Notes: generated by a model from the letters alone, not told the origin. A stretch of DNA of 64,000 bases from Paramecium octaurelia (GCA_905182995.1 CAJJDP010000008.1:638506-702505), one strand, 5' to 3'; shown: positions 1 through 12,800, counted from the stretch's first letter. Translations and numbers: made by a program.

Positions 1-1529
1 TGCTTTTTCGTTCATGCATTTATCGTCCTGATTAACTTAACTTATTTCGAGACTTTTGACATTATTCAACCAAAATATCTCTATTGTGTTTTCTAATAAG
101 TTTCCATAAACAACCATAAGTTATCGGTTTGCAACTGATATAATCTTAACAATATCGTAAAAGGAAAAAGCACATTTAGACTTCATTTGATTGCATGCAA
201 ATATCAAAAACACTAAACTTTTCCTTACCTGTAACTTAAGTAATATCAAAAGGATGTGAACATCTCTCACAAATTTCAAGTTATCCTTTATATTCTAATG
301 CAAATTTAACCGCTTAAATGAATCCACGTTTCACTCCTATATGCAATGGACTAAGACCTTATATATTTAAAATAAGAGGGCATGCACTATTGATAATATA
401 AAGACCTTACCCGTAGTATAGAAGAAGAGCAGCATATTTGTCAGGAAATTAAAAAGTTGACCATTTGTTGATCAAATAATGTAAGGCTGTATTTCCTTCT
501 TTGTCCTACTCATTTGGATCTGTTCCATGTTATAAAAACCCTTGCATCAAATTTATTTGTTATTTAATTAGAGATATTATAATTAGATTTTGCTAGAATA
601 AAGATATTTTTACTGAATTTAGATTAACGTTTAAAGATAATAAGCATTTAACACTTTGATATTTATCCTATAACAAAGCTAGTTGGATTGGAGATTGCTT
701 CTGGTTATTTAATGAATTTTTGTCAACAAAACTGCTACAACCCAAAATAACTCCTAAGTGTTGTTTCAAAGCTGCCTAATGTATAATAGTGTTTCCATTT
801 TCATCAGAATTTCGATAATTATACTACTCGCCTAAGAAATGCTTTATCATATTCTGGAATGTCGCTTGATTCTCTTTTAATAACCAATTCTAAAATTATT
901 ACAATTAATTCCCTGTGATTCTCTCGCTCCATCCTAAATATATCACCCAGTCGATACTGAACTCTTTTAATTCAGATAAATATTTTAATTCATAGATTGG
1001 GTTTCCTGTAAGAAGCAAAATCTAGATTGAATTTAACGAATTCCAAGGAAATAAGTGTATCTGATTGTACTCAATGTTTAATTAAATTAGTTTATCTGGC
1101 ATTTAAGGCACAGTACTGAGATAATTTTGCGAAATTTGTAAATTCTATAATTGGGGATGAAATTTATTAAACTAAAATCAAATCATAAAACATTACATCA
1201 AAAGGTAAAATTTTAAGATAATTATTTGATATATCTAATATTCTTAAATTTTATAATATCTTAAATTAATCGCCATATTATTGTATGCAATTATGAGACA
1301 AATCTAATTTAATGATCCATATATTATTCATTTTTTCTGAATTTATCTCCATTAAACCTTAGTTGCTTAGGTCGAGTTATTCAATCCTATTGCAAAATTA
1401 CTTTTGCTTTTTATTATATTTAGGAGGGCTTAATATGACCTCTAATTCATTATTATTTTAATTCTAATGCTATTTCTTTAAGGGATTTTCAATAAAAATT
1501 GCTAACTTATTGCCTTTGATTTCACTCAT
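1..1529 (-). CDS. LRR-ankyrin repeat protein, 3' end outside window
   Basis: Read on the minus strand from ATG at 1529 with TAA/TAG as Gln, the frame stays open to the window edge after one 25-nt intron (1172-1196) is removed; that intron carries an in-frame TGA. The first half has leucine-rich repeats (KLDLSHN, ILDISNNYL, LQISQNYLSTVP, LNIEYNQI, then ILLLTGNP). The second half has ankyrin-type units (DENGNTIIHQAALKQH, DKEGNTALHYLIN, NIQGLSPLHIGVKRG). Both repeat types are protein-binding scaffolds; no catalytic motif is seen in the part available. The N-terminus is short and Gln/Asn-rich. The fusion of LRR and ankyrin blocks is the notable point. Function cannot be named. The gene is partial because the stop codon lies beyond position 1. 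Confidence 0.8.
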
Positions 1530-2616
1530 AAAATAATATATATTAAATAATAAATGAATTTAAATTACTCTGCTGCAATTAGGCAATTATTCATTTAAAT
1601 TGACCTTAGCCTCAGACAAAAGCCAATTCATAATAAATTATGTTTTAAAAGTTTAAAAGAATAGTAAATTTACTCAGTTAAATTGTGCATTTGAAAATAA
1701 ATTAATTCTGTGAGGATAGCTTTATTAGTTTGATTTTTTCTATTAAAAAATGAATTCTCTTGGTTACTTTTAGAATCAAAAAAGAAAATGCAGAGATAGT
1801 GTAATAAAGTTATAATAAATAAATATAAAGACAAAGTCTAAGGTTATTAATTAACATTTCTATCTATTTAATATCTGTGATATTTTTTTTTTGTTAATTA
1901 CTCTGATTTAACAGTTTTGAAATTTTAATTTAATGTATGGTAATAAAATTCCATAATTTAATAAAAGATCAACAAGTTTATTGGATTAATGAATGAGTTA
2001 AAAATAATTACATTTAAACAAAAAAGACTAAAGAATTATTGCAATTAGTATTTTGAGAAATAAATTTAAATATTATGATTATACATTTTATATAGATTCT
2101 ATTTTATTATTTATAGTTGAAATTATTGAAATCAATATATTTCAGGAACTAAAATTTTTAGCATAATAAATCACACCTTGTAACTTTGAAAAAACTTAAA
2201 TAATAATAGGTACTTTCTATCTAAATAAGATTAATTAAGATATTTAGAATGATTCAACTAATTTAATGGTTATTAAATTTATCTAATAATGTAGTTAAAA
2301 TATTATAAAGAATTATTATTAGAGTCTATATTGAATTGGAAATCTTGGTTTCCTCTACGATTAAAAGTTGTAATAAATAAAATCCAAAAAATTCTCTTTA
2401 AAATATCCTGCAATTGTTATATAATTTTTAGAGCTTGATAAATGTAAAAATTTAACAGAAATTCAATTTTCAATTATTTTAGTTTATTGTTCCATCAGCC
2501 AGCACTAAAAGAGTTCTTTTTTTCATAATGTTTTTTATTTATGAGAAAGAATTGAACGAAATATATTCAAATAAATTATATATTCTTTTGTAATAAATTG
2601 TTTTTCCCACTTTTTA
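1530..2616. other. Intergenic, no gene recognised
   Basis: About 1.1 kb of very AT-rich sequence between the start of the LRR-ankyrin gene and the end of the SR-protein gene. It should hold the promoter of the former and the 3' region of the latter. I found no frame with convincing composition. It is long compared with most other gaps here, which are 40-600 bp. Confidence 0.5.
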
Positions 2617-3259
2617 TCAAGATATTGAATTCTGTCTCTTGGATGATCCTGAATCCGAGGGTGATCTTCTAGGACTAATACTTCGCTTTTTTTGTCTTCC
2701 TTCTCTTCTTGGACTTCTGCTATGTCTCTTTCTTCTGTTTTGATATCTTCTTCTTCTAGATCTAGATGAGGAGTGTGACGAGTAAGATCTAGAATCAGAC
2801 CTTCTATGACGCCTCCTAATTAAAATAGCTTTGCATACTTTGAGCGCGAATTAGATCTTCTTCTACTTCTTCTTGGTGATCTTCCATTAGGACAATTACG
2901 AGCCCTTGAGAATATACCGAATTTATATACCAATGCCCACCTTTACTGCATTTGAAACATTTATCATCGTCATTGGGTCCACTCTTTCTTCCCTTCCTGT
3001 TGTCAACTACATCAACTTTCAATTTCTATCCATTATAGGTTTGTCCATTGGTAGCCTTCAAGGCATCCAAAGCTTCTTGTTCACTACTAAAAGTCTTAAA
3101 TTTGAATCAACTTCATACTACAAATGAGTAGGATCCCTTATATGCAACATCTTTAATTGTTCCATACTTTTTGAAGATATCCTTTACATCTTTATCGCCG
3201 GATACTTTGCTACGACTGTACCCTGCGACAAACAGCTGATTTGGGACTATATCACCCAT
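2617..3259 (-). CDS. SR-type RNA-binding protein (RRM + CCHC knuckle + RS tail)
   Basis: A 189-residue protein in four exons; introns are 3095-3118, 2905-2930 and 2816-2838 (24, 26 and 23 nt). Start ATG at 3259, stop TGA at 2617-2619. Residues about 8-80 form an RRM: NQLFVAGYS is the RNP2-like strand and KGSYSFVTF, created by the first splice, is RNP1. A zinc knuckle follows (CFKCSKGGHWARNC, completed by the second splice), and then an Arg/Ser tail (SRSRRRRYQ, RRSPSDSGSS). This order is that of SRSF7-like splicing factors, which bind exonic enhancers in the nucleus and recruit spliceosome parts through the RS tail. All three splices restore expected motifs, so the model is firm. Exact orthology is not assigned. 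Confidence 0.9.
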
Positions 3260-3325
3260 TTAATTAAATTTATGAACTAAAAATCCTGATTAAGAATTGA
3301 ACTATATATTTATTAATTTATTTCA

Positions 3326-3961
3326 ATGAATAAGGATCAATTAAAAATTTGTTTAGAAAACATTGATGAGTACGTGAGAGGCTAAAAGAGATTAGAAAGA
3401 AAAAATAAGATATTGGCTTAATCTAATAAATTGAAAACTATTCAAAACTAAAAAAATTCAACTAAAATTTAAGAAGAAAATATTACAACTAAAGTAAAAA
3501 AATAAGTTAAAAAAAGTGAAAAAGAGAATCAAAAAAAAATATAACCAGAAAATTAACATCAAGTACAGAAAGTTATCAGACCAAAATCAAAGATTCAACA
3601 ATTTTTAGAAGAAGTGCATGTTAAAATTCTACCTTTCAATAATATTTGTGAATAAATTGAAAGGTTTTTTTAGTTTAAGAACAAGGTAATTGAAGAGAGT
3701 GCATATCATTCAAATTAACCCTGTATTTATGAACCTATATGTAAAACAAAATCAGTGAAAGCAATCAAAACTAGAGCTAGCATTAGTCCAATTAGCACTA
3801 AATAAACTGTTTCTATCAGAAATAAACAAAACAAAAAAAATCCACTAGACTTCTTCTCTTTTAATAGCAAATTTAAAAAATTAACATTGTATTAAGAGGA
3901 TATTTCAGACACTTGCGAATTGGTGAATGGAATAAGAATATTATATCTAAATAAGTAGTGA
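3326..3961 (+). CDS. Hypothetical basic coiled-coil protein
   Basis: One uninterrupted ciliate-code frame of 211 residues from ATG 3326 to TGA 3959-3961, starting 66 bp from the divergent SR-protein gene. The first 90 residues are Lys/Glu/Gln-rich and probably helical (RGQKRLERKNKILAQ, KKQVKKSEKENQKK). The second half is less biased, with FLEEVHVKILPFNNIC and IYEPICKTKSVKAIKTRAS. There is no signal peptide, membrane segment or known domain. The divergent arrangement suggests a shared short promoter, but function is unknown. Confidence 0.6.
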
Positions 3962-4189
3962 TTCCATTATTTTTGATAAATTTTATGAATTGAAATCTTA
4001 GATTGTTAATTTGTTAAATCTAATATTTTTAATTGTATAATTTCTGTTGATGTATATGGATAAGTTGTGTAAAATTCATATGACTAATTGATTATTTTTA
4101 TTTCGTTTTATTTTTTTACTTGTTTTGTAGTATAAATTCTATAATTTAATAAAGAAAATTATGTTTTATCATTATTTAATGTTAATCAT

Positions 4190-4853
4190 TCATTGTGTTT
4201 AGATTATACTTTCATCAATGAAACTGTAATTTAATTCCTCTGGGTAGGAACTGTATGTTGTTTCAATGTCCTCTAAGCTAAAGTAAGTAGTTTCTAATTC
4301 CTTTTAATTTATCAGCTGTAATGCGTGTATTTAAGTTGTGCAATTAGATTCACTTAATTACCTTTCAAATTATGGGATGACAACTATTCGTTATTGATTA
4401 TTCTTTTATACTATGATATTAATGATGAAAATTACTAAAATCTGTGAGTCCTCCTTCTTGGACTTAGGTAATTTCTTGATTTTATCTATTAATTATTTAT
4501 TATCTGGCCATTTCCCTTAAATAATGTCTAGCTTAATAATAATGAATACTGGTGCACTTTAACATAGATTGTTGAATTATCCATAACAAGGCTTTAATTT
4601 GATATCGGAGTGATTTTAGTACTCCAAACAAGAGATGTTAATGGAAGATATTTCTCCACAACATGTTATCTTAAGAATTGGTTGATTTTTTCACACAACT
4701 TAGGCATTTAAATTAAAAATAATTATACTAAAATTCTCCTTATGAATAACTTATCTATTTAATAATTAGGTTTGCATCAGATTATGTTATTATAAGAGTC
4801 ATCAAAATAATTTTTGAATTGATAGAGAATATCTTTTAACTCGAATAAAACAT
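4190..4853 (-). CDS. Hypothetical protein, one intron
   Basis: From ATG at 4853 the minus frame runs to an apparent stop. Removing a 28-nt GT...TAG intron (4384-4411) links it to a second open frame ending at TGA 4190-4192, giving 212 codons. The C-terminus looks clearly coding (YFSLEDIETTYSSYPEELNY). The middle contains MLKCTSIHYYQARHYLREMA. The protein is Gln/Ile-rich, has no signal peptide and shows no family I recognise. A shorter overlapping frame on the same strand was rejected. The start codon is the first ATG after an in-frame TGA and could be wrong if another intron lies upstream. Confidence 0.55.
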
Positions 4854-5256
4854 TGCCTCATAATTTTGAATATAATTCTTTTAGCATTTTATGATGATTC
4901 AAGATTGTCACAAATTAAAAAGCTAATATCAGTTATTTTTTAATAAAATGTCAAAAATAAGTATTCAAGAAAAAGTAAATCACTGATTGCAGTTTTTCTA
5001 AGATTGTCTAATGTTGATGAAGTTAGTATTGCTTGTTAATCAAAGCGTTGTAATACAGTTATTTACATATTTACAATGAGGTTTACAGGATAAATGAGAA
5101 ATGAATTAAACTGAAATATATAAAATAAAAAAAATGTTCTTTGAATTTTTTATCATATAAATCTTTAGATATTTATTTTAGTGTTGAATCTTCTTTCACT
5201 TTAAGAACTTCTTAGCGAATCAAAAAAATCATTAAAATTTAAATTATTTATATTTT
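4854..5256. other. Intergenic, divergent promoter region
   Basis: About 400 bp of AT-rich sequence between two divergently oriented small genes (4190-4853 minus and 5257-5766 plus). No coding frame, RNA gene or repeat was recognised. It presumably contains both promoters. Confidence 0.4.
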
Positions 5257-5766
5257 ATGTCAGAAATAGAGGAAATAAATTTAGAGTAAAGTACTTCAAA
5301 GAATAGATAATCCAGACAACAAACTAAAACAGGAAATACAAGAAAACCCATTAGGAAATTCAGAAGATAGAATAATTCTTTTTAAAATCGAAATAGAGAT
5401 AGAGATAGAGATCGACCAAGATAAAAAGAATGGAAATAATAATAATAGAATAATGGAAATACTCCAGAATTATATGAAATCGATATCTATAATTTTTTGG
5501 CTAAGAACTAGATTTCAGATCTAATTGTAATAGATTGGTTAATTTTAGAGCGATATAAAGTCAAGATGTGGTGAATTAGTAAAACTTCATATTGTAGCAA
5601 ATAACATTTAAGAAAATGAGGCTGAGACGAGAGTATAATTTAATATTATTAACAGATTATTCTAAAAGCATTTTTTAAGGATTAAAAGTCTGCTGATGAA
5701 TGCTATTTTTAATATAGTGATGCCACACTAGATAAATTGCTTTTAAGGACAGAGCGTAAATATTGA
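5257..5766 (+). CDS. Hypothetical protein with RD-dipeptide and poly-Gln N-terminus
   Basis: A 154-residue protein in three exons (introns 5527-5548 and 5633-5655, 22 and 23 nt); every exon is a whole number of codons. The N-terminal 75 residues are Arg/Gln-rich with an RDRDRDR tract and a poly-Gln run, which suggests nucleic-acid binding. The C-terminal part (LYEIDIYNFLAKNQISDLI, SRCGELVKLHIV, KAFFKDQKSADECYFQYSD) alternates helix and strand and could be a small RRM-like or other alpha/beta fold; that is inference. If the second intron is retained, another open frame continues to about 5900, but its composition is less protein-like. No known family assigned. Confidence 0.55.
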
Positions 5767-6329
5767 CGTAAAATTAATATATATAAAAATAAGAGATTAA
5801 TATCAATTATTCAAATCTATAAGTTAGCCCCTTATTCTTTTAGAAATAATTAATCCTCAATAAAATCAATTTACTCAGAATAAAATTATTTCAATTCTTT
5901 GATAAGTACATAAGAGGAATATTAAAAATTATTTACTTTTACTTGATATCTTGATATCTTGATATTCTAAAGCATAAGTATAGTTCTCCTAAGAACTATC
6001 TAGATATCCTATGAATACTCTACTCAATCTTGAAGAGGGTTTCAAAAGACTTATAATCAAGGTTGCGTAAAATAACTCTCTAGAATAGGATTCATTACAA
6101 AAAGTTATAAGCCAAGTGATTATATTAAAACGAACAACAAAAAATAAAGGAGGGATACAATATGATTCAATTTCTAGTTGATATCTTGGTTATTTGATTA
6201 GACACTTAATATTTTGGTTTCTTAGGATATGGTGATAAATGCTCTCAACTAAATCAGTATATAAATATTATGTAAAGTTAACATTACATAATATCTCAAT
6301 TTTTTACATTTAATATTTTTTTCAAAATT
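5767..6329. other. Intergenic with a short ttgatatc tandem repeat
   Basis: About 560 bp without a convincing gene. Around 5943-5965 the octamer ttgatatc occurs in tandem about three times. The stretch just before the kinase ATG is AT-rich and presumably promoter. Confidence 0.5.
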
Positions 6330-7470
6330 ATGGGAAATGTTTGTTTTCGTGAAGAATTAGTCTAAAACGATATAGTTAAACTGAAATTTGATGAAGATGA
6401 TCTCCATGCCACTGCTATAAGTATCTAAGGAAGGGAAACAAAATAATTGGCATAATTATCCGATTTTAAGAAAATAAAATTGCTTGGTAAAGGAGCATAT
6501 GGAAGAGTCATGCTAGTTGAATACGACAAAAAAGGGAAATTGAAGCTTTATGCAATGAAGATATTGGAGAAGAAAAATATTAGAAAGGAATCTCAGATTA
6601 GACATGTTTTGGATGAAAGAAAGATATTGGAGAAGTGTAATTCCCATTTTGTTGTTAAGTAATGCTCTTATTTAAATGTCTAGACTAAGGTATGCATTTT
6701 AAAATCATGCTCGGTTGTATTTTATAGTGGATTATATGGAAGGAGGGGATTTATATTATCATATCAAACAATAGCCTATATTTCCGGATAAGTTTATTAG
6801 GTTTTATGCTGCTGAAATATTGTTTGGATTATAGCATTTGCATTCTTTGAATGTAATATATAGAGATCTCAAACCTGAAAACATTCTCTTGAATCAATCT
6901 GGACATATTAAATTATCTGATTTCGGTCTCTCTAAGATTCTTGACGATTTCAATGACAAGGCTGATACATGCTGTGGAACAATAGATTATTTGGCTCCAG
7001 AAGTATTAGGCGGTGAAGGATATTCATTTACTTGTGATTTCTATAGTTTAGGTTGTCTAATATACGAGATGTATTTTGGAATGCCTCCTTTCTACAGTAA
7101 AAACAAAAGACTAATGATTTAAAATAGGAGTATTAGATTGGTACCTTTTTTGGAATAGTGTCCTTAAGATGCAAAAGATTTATTGACTAAACTCCTTGAG
7201 GTGGATGTATGATATTTATGATGAAATAAGCCCAAAAAAAGATTAGGAAGAAAAGGAGCTGAATAAATTTTAAATCACGCATATTTTCTTGAATTAGATC
7301 TATAAAAGATGAAGGAATTGCAGATACAGGCACCCATCACAATAGTGAATTCAGATTATATAGATCTAAAAATGTTTAAGGAAAAAGTTCCATTGACGCC
7401 TTAAAACAAAGGAACTCTAAAGATCTTTGAAGGATTTACTTATTTATAGAAGGAAAGTCAAGATTATTGA
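6330..7470 (+). CDS. AGC-family Ser/Thr protein kinase, with an abnormal splice junction
   Basis: ATG 6330 opens a frame starting MGNVCF, a likely N-myristoylation signal. Kinase hallmarks: GKGAYGRV glycine loop, YAMKILEKK with the ATP-binding Lys, YRDLKPEN catalytic loop, SDFGLSK, and APE at LAPEVL. The tail ends with FEGFTYL, an AGC hydrophobic motif, so PKA/PKC/S6K-like phosphotransfer to Ser/Thr is expected. A normal 24-nt intron lies at 7207-7230 and TGA at 7468-7470. Between exon 1 (ending 6689) and the kinase frame resuming at 6715 lie 25 bases that start GTATGC but end CGG rather than TAG. Without them the protein is 363 residues; with them the frame is broken. This may be a sequence error, an allele defect or an unusual acceptor. 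Confidence 0.8.
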
Positions 7471-7519
7471 TGGTTTGTTTTCTCAGATATGTAAATATAA
7501 ACGTATAATAATAATAATT

Positions 7520-9783
7520 ATGTTGCCAAAATAAAATGCATCTTCTTATATTATGGTTCTTCCAAGTAGTAATTAGTCATACATATCTACTGAACAACCA
7601 TTCGTTTAAAAATCAACAGTGCTGCCTGAATCAAGGAGTAAACTGATAATCCCTTACAATATGACTCCATTAGTAAAGGTATTGCAATCATCTGAATTTA
7701 GTTGTTTGAACCTATCAAGACTAAATTCATTCCAAGAGATACGATAAATCAATCAATTCAATACTTCAATGAACCTGCTGAATACTCCTAAGCGGAAATC
7801 GATTTGCTTGATTAATCACTAGATAAATCAATTTAGTAGCATCATCAAGAAAACTACGATCCTTTGTAACCAATTCAAATGCCATAATAACCTGATATTA
7901 TATCCTATCCGTAGTTGTTTGTCGAACCTCCCATCTTAATTCCCTACTTTATGGACTATATCAATTGGGATTTAAGTAAAATGAAGAGTATAGTGAGAAC
8001 TGAGGAGGATGATACTACGAAATATATGAGTTTTTATAGATACTTCAAATTCCTTACTACCAAGATTTAACAGAAGTATTATGCTGCCAAATCCATAATC
8101 AAAATGTTGATTGAAAAATATTAGATAGTGCAGCGTTTGAATGAATTATAATTGGAGTTGCAATATCATTTAGACAATTAAGTGGGAGATCTGGCTCATT
8201 AGAGTCTTGAGTAACTCAAGAAACATGAATGGGTTCAATAGGAGATGGATTTTGAAGGATTACGACAAAAGATATATCAAATACGTAGAGAGAGCTTTGA
8301 AGTATTGATGCTCACAGAACACGTTGAGGATTGTGCCTTATAAGAGACTTCTTTTACAGATCAATTAAATTAATTAAGGGCAGAATTGGATCATTCTTAT
8401 GACTTATTCGAAGAATAGATACTAATCTACATCTTCCATGATGTGGCAGGAGTGGAAGTATGCATGAATTATTTAATTGATGACATTATGAACGAAGAAA
8501 TTGAAGAGTTGAAGTTTTTTAATTCCATCCCAAACTTCATCAAAGACTTAGACAATTTTGGAGTAGAATTAAGACACCTAGTTAAACATCTGAGATTGAC
8601 TATCAAATCCTTGGCAGATAAAACTAATTAAAATCTAATAGAGTTAAACAAAGCACATAGATCTTTGGAGATAGAAGTTAAAAAGATAATTGAACTCTTC
8701 AATGAGATTCCAGCCATGGTTACAAAGATGTAGCTTAGTATTAACAAGGCAAGAATTATGTTATAAAGGATTAAACTTCCCCATAATAATTATAGATCTG
8801 AAAACTAAGAAATTTACGATGAATATTTAAAATTATAAGAGGAAAATTCAAAACTTGAATAATTAATTTAGAGGCGTATCAATAGAGCTGCCATCATAAG
8901 TCAAGTGTGCGAAGAATAGAAGAATATTTTACAGTTTGAAATAACATAACTAAAAGAGGACAATAAGAACGTTATTGAGCTTTATCAATTATTATAAGGA
9001 ATACAGGAGAAGGAATTTTAATTGTCCAAAATTTAATCATAAAGATAAGACATATGGTATTAAATGAAGTAGGTGAAATCAGAAGAAATATAATAATTAA
9101 ATCAAATCGAGTTGAAGCAATTAGAATAGAAATGCATCGATATCATTCGATAGATATCATCATATTTTGGTTAGAATAGAATGCCTCATTAATTTATAAG
9201 ATTAAAACTATGGGCAGAATCTGAATTGATGGCTCTTAAAATAAAGTTTGATGTTCCCAAGGTGAACCTTAATACCTTGGACTCTTCTTTGAAATTAAGA
9301 ATTGAGAAACTAGTAAAATGGGAATACAGTGAGGAATAAAACGAGGAACAGAATGTTTCTCAATATATCCAATACTTCCACAATTTGAATCAAGATATCA
9401 GTGTCTAATAACCTGATGTTGAAATAGAGTTGGATAACTAGTTTGAATTGCTTCAAGATAATGAAGAATTACTTTAATTAAATGAAACTTATACTATTTG
9501 GAAAAACATGTAGACAGCTGCAATATATTTGAATGACGATTACTTGTAGGGTCTGCTTTCGTCGCATGACTAAGATCGTCTGGTGAAGTTCAGGAAGAAT
9601 GTGTCTCATTTGTATATATTCTTTAAGCTAATGAAACAGGATTAGTATGTGGGGTATGTGGATGAGGTTGAATAATTGGCAGATCTGCTGATTCAAGGGA
9701 GGAAGTTGGATGCTAAATCTTTTATACGGTCGTCGAGGTTTATTCCAAAAAATTACAGAGAGAATTTACTAAGTGCATTTTGA
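7520..9783 (+). CDS. Long coiled-coil protein of unknown function
   Basis: A 746-residue protein: exon 1 7520-7678, a 23-nt intron (7679-7701), then one exon to TGA 9781-9783. The first 150 residues are Pro/Gln/Ser-rich and probably disordered. From about residue 170 the chain is dominated by Leu/Glu/Lys/Gln heptad-like sequence, such as LQYHLDNQVGDLAHQSL and NFIKDLDNFGVELRHLVKHL. The C-terminus includes LVKFRKNVSHLYIFFKLM. No enzyme motif, signal peptide or membrane span is seen. It ends 40 bp upstream of the dynein start on the same strand. A cytoskeletal or ciliary role would fit but is only inference. Confidence 0.7.
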
Positions 9784-9823
9784 AATATTGAATGAATGAC
9801 TTGATTTTTTAATTAATTATTTT

Positions 9824-12800
9824 ATGAATTTCAGATAAGATCAAATTGATTATAAGGATCTGGTGCGAAGGAGAGAGGAGAAACGCCTGGTCATTGGAAA
9901 GAAGAAGAATCAATTTGCTACAAGTATCAAGCATATTTACAACGTAGATTCACTTTCAAATAATGAAGAGGTGTACAAACAGTTATATCGCTTTGATCCA
10001 GAGGTATGCAAGTTTTCCAATTAAAATAGAGAGAATTATAAGAATACAGTCTGGCTAAGAATGAGGAACAGCCTATCTAGCAAGCAGGGCCCATTGAACA
10101 GTCACAAGAGGAGCCAATCGAGGAAGAAGAGCAAGTATTGATTGAATGATAAAATTAGGCTTAACCAGACAATGTCACATATACAGCTATGGTGAAGGGG
10201 TTATTCAAAGAGAAGGTGCAAGTGTCTAAAATACAAAAAGCCAATTACATCGATGCTACTGTCTTCCATTAATATTAGAAATTAATTTAAACTGGAGAAG
10301 ATGCCATCAAATTTTTTGCCAAGTATGGAAACACTACTCCAATCAAATTCATTAATTGTGTGAGCAAAGCTGGATTCATTGAACTCTAATGTGAAGCTTA
10401 CAATAAGAAAGACAAATTAAGACGTCAAAATAACACTGATGGCGCTGAACTTGAGTTGCCTATGGAATTCAATAAAAGTAAGGAACCTTTCCGACCTTAT
10501 GACCTGATTGTTGTCAAAACAAGGGAAAACCAAAAGGAATAGACATTAAGAGAATATTATACCATATCTGCCCATGGGATAGTCCATGTTTATACTGATA
10601 AAGGAAAGAAGAGAATGCAAGGTGATTCAAGCACTGAAGTCATCTCACTATCTGATTGGATGCATGAAAGTACTATGTTCAATATTATCACCAATATTTA
10701 ATTTTTCAAAAATTATGCCATAAGTAACAACTTTATATAATTCTAGCCAAAATCTTTAATATTTGGAAATCCAATGTCAGGTACAATCTATTTAGTAAGA
10801 CCAGAAAAAGGTTGATACATGAATCCTTTGTAGCCAAACCAGCCTTTGCCCAGCACTTGATGGACATCAATCAAATGATGTACGAATTACAATTGCAGAA
10901 AACTCTAAGTAACAGTATTCAATAAGCCAATAAAACTTGGGAAGCTGATGACTTCTTCAAAGGAGATTAAAAGAAAGCCAGATCGGATGCATCCAAACAT
11001 TATGATTCTGTGATTGATAAGGTGTTATAAAAATTAGACACTGTCTGCAAAGAAGTAATTGATAGAACAAACTAAAACAATTAATAAGAAAATGAAGAAG
11101 CCAGATTTGGATAATAAGTCAAATAGAAACCTATGAATGAGGAGAGAAAAGAAAAAGAGGAAAATGCCTTACTTTTACAATTGGCAGAAAAAGACAAGGG
11201 CAGATTACATTTGTTCATTAAATTGGTGGATTACATGACTGTTGAAACTCTAGTGTCTATTAATTAAACTTCTATGAGCATGTTATTGGAGGAAATGAAA
11301 AAAGAACGTAAAAATGGATTGTTCAATACAGCTGTGAATTTTGATGTTCAAATATTCACACCTGACGAAAAAGAAATCTCAGAACATCTGAAATGCTTGT
11401 TAGATGACATGATTGTGGTTATGAGAAATACTGCTAGAGTAATATCACATTAAAGTATGATTGGATACATAAAGAACACTAAATTAGGGGAATTGTTATC
11501 TGAGTAAAAAGAAAATAAGGATTGCATTGCTGATGTCCAAGGTATCATTACAGAGAGCATTGAATATTAAAACATCAAAAATGAAATATTTGAAAAAGTA
11601 ACTAGTGATTTTCTAGCTGCAGAAGCCTATGTAAATACAAATTATATGAGATGTAAACCAATTTATGAATTTTTGAATACTTGGAATTAGGGAGAATTTG
11701 AAAAGGAGGAACACACACTTGATATCATTAAATCTCATGTTATGGAACTCAAAAAATGGTTGGCTGATATCAATTTTTATATTAAGGATATTGCTAAAGG
11801 AATTCTTAATGTGGATGGCAAGAAAATTAAAAATAAGCTTTAACCATAAGTTATTACCAAATTAGAGAATTTTAAAGATTACCTCTACAAATTGATGCAA
11901 AAGAAAGCCAATCAAACCTTAACTACCTTATAGACATACACATCTAATTTATCTAAGAATCCCTAGAATCTTAAAGAGTATGCTGAATTTATAGAAGCTA
12001 TATAAGAAGCTGAATAAAATATCAAAGGACTCGAAACAGCAAAAATAGAAGTTGAAGCTATGCATTCTCTATTAAAATCTAAATTTGATTTGAATCCTTT
12101 GAAAAACTCTGACATTGTTATGATGGATGACATTTAGGCTGAATATTTAAGATTGACTTTGAAAATTAAAGAAGCTGAAGAATTGTGTAAAGAAAGAAAA
12201 TAAGAAATGATGAAAAAGCATGAGGCTGAATTTAGTAAATTCATTACCAATATTCAAAATACTACTTCTTCTGTCAATAAAGGAAAATTGATATTAGAAG
12301 AAACATAACCTGCAGATGCACTACAATAATTAAACGAAATTAAGACCAGATCTTTAGACAGATTCAAAGAATTGGATAAGAACTATTAGCATTATGCCAA
12401 ATTGATGGGATTGAGTGTTTCAACAAATAAAGATTTACAAGAATTAGAAGCTACCTATAATGATCGAAGGATGCTTTGGACTCATTCTGATAAATTCAAC
12501 AAATTATATGAAGATCTATAAAAAAACATATTTACCACCTTGAATGTTGAAGAAATTGAAAAAGAAATGAAAAGTTATGAAATTGGAATTTTGAAGTTAA
12601 GATAAAACATTAACAATCTATCAAAGGAAGGAAGAGATAAAGTATTAGATCAACATGCTAGTAGAGTCGGTAATGTTTCATAATTTATGCCCGTTATACA
12701 AGCATTAGGAAATAAAGATCTAAGACCTAGACATTGGAAGAAAATATTTGAAGATCTAGGATCTGCTTGGTAACCAGGAAAAACCTTTACACTCTAAGAA

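Noticed and set aside
2091-2650. Plus-strand stretch of nearly 190 codons without TGA
   Set aside because: Composition is almost only Ile, Leu, Asn, Lys and Gln, as random AT-rich DNA gives, and it runs antisense into the RS tail of the SR-protein gene.
4310-4716. Alternative minus-strand frame of about 130 codons starting MPKLCEK
   Set aside because: It overlaps the spliced gene at 4190-4853, whose C-terminus is far more protein-like; only one can be real.
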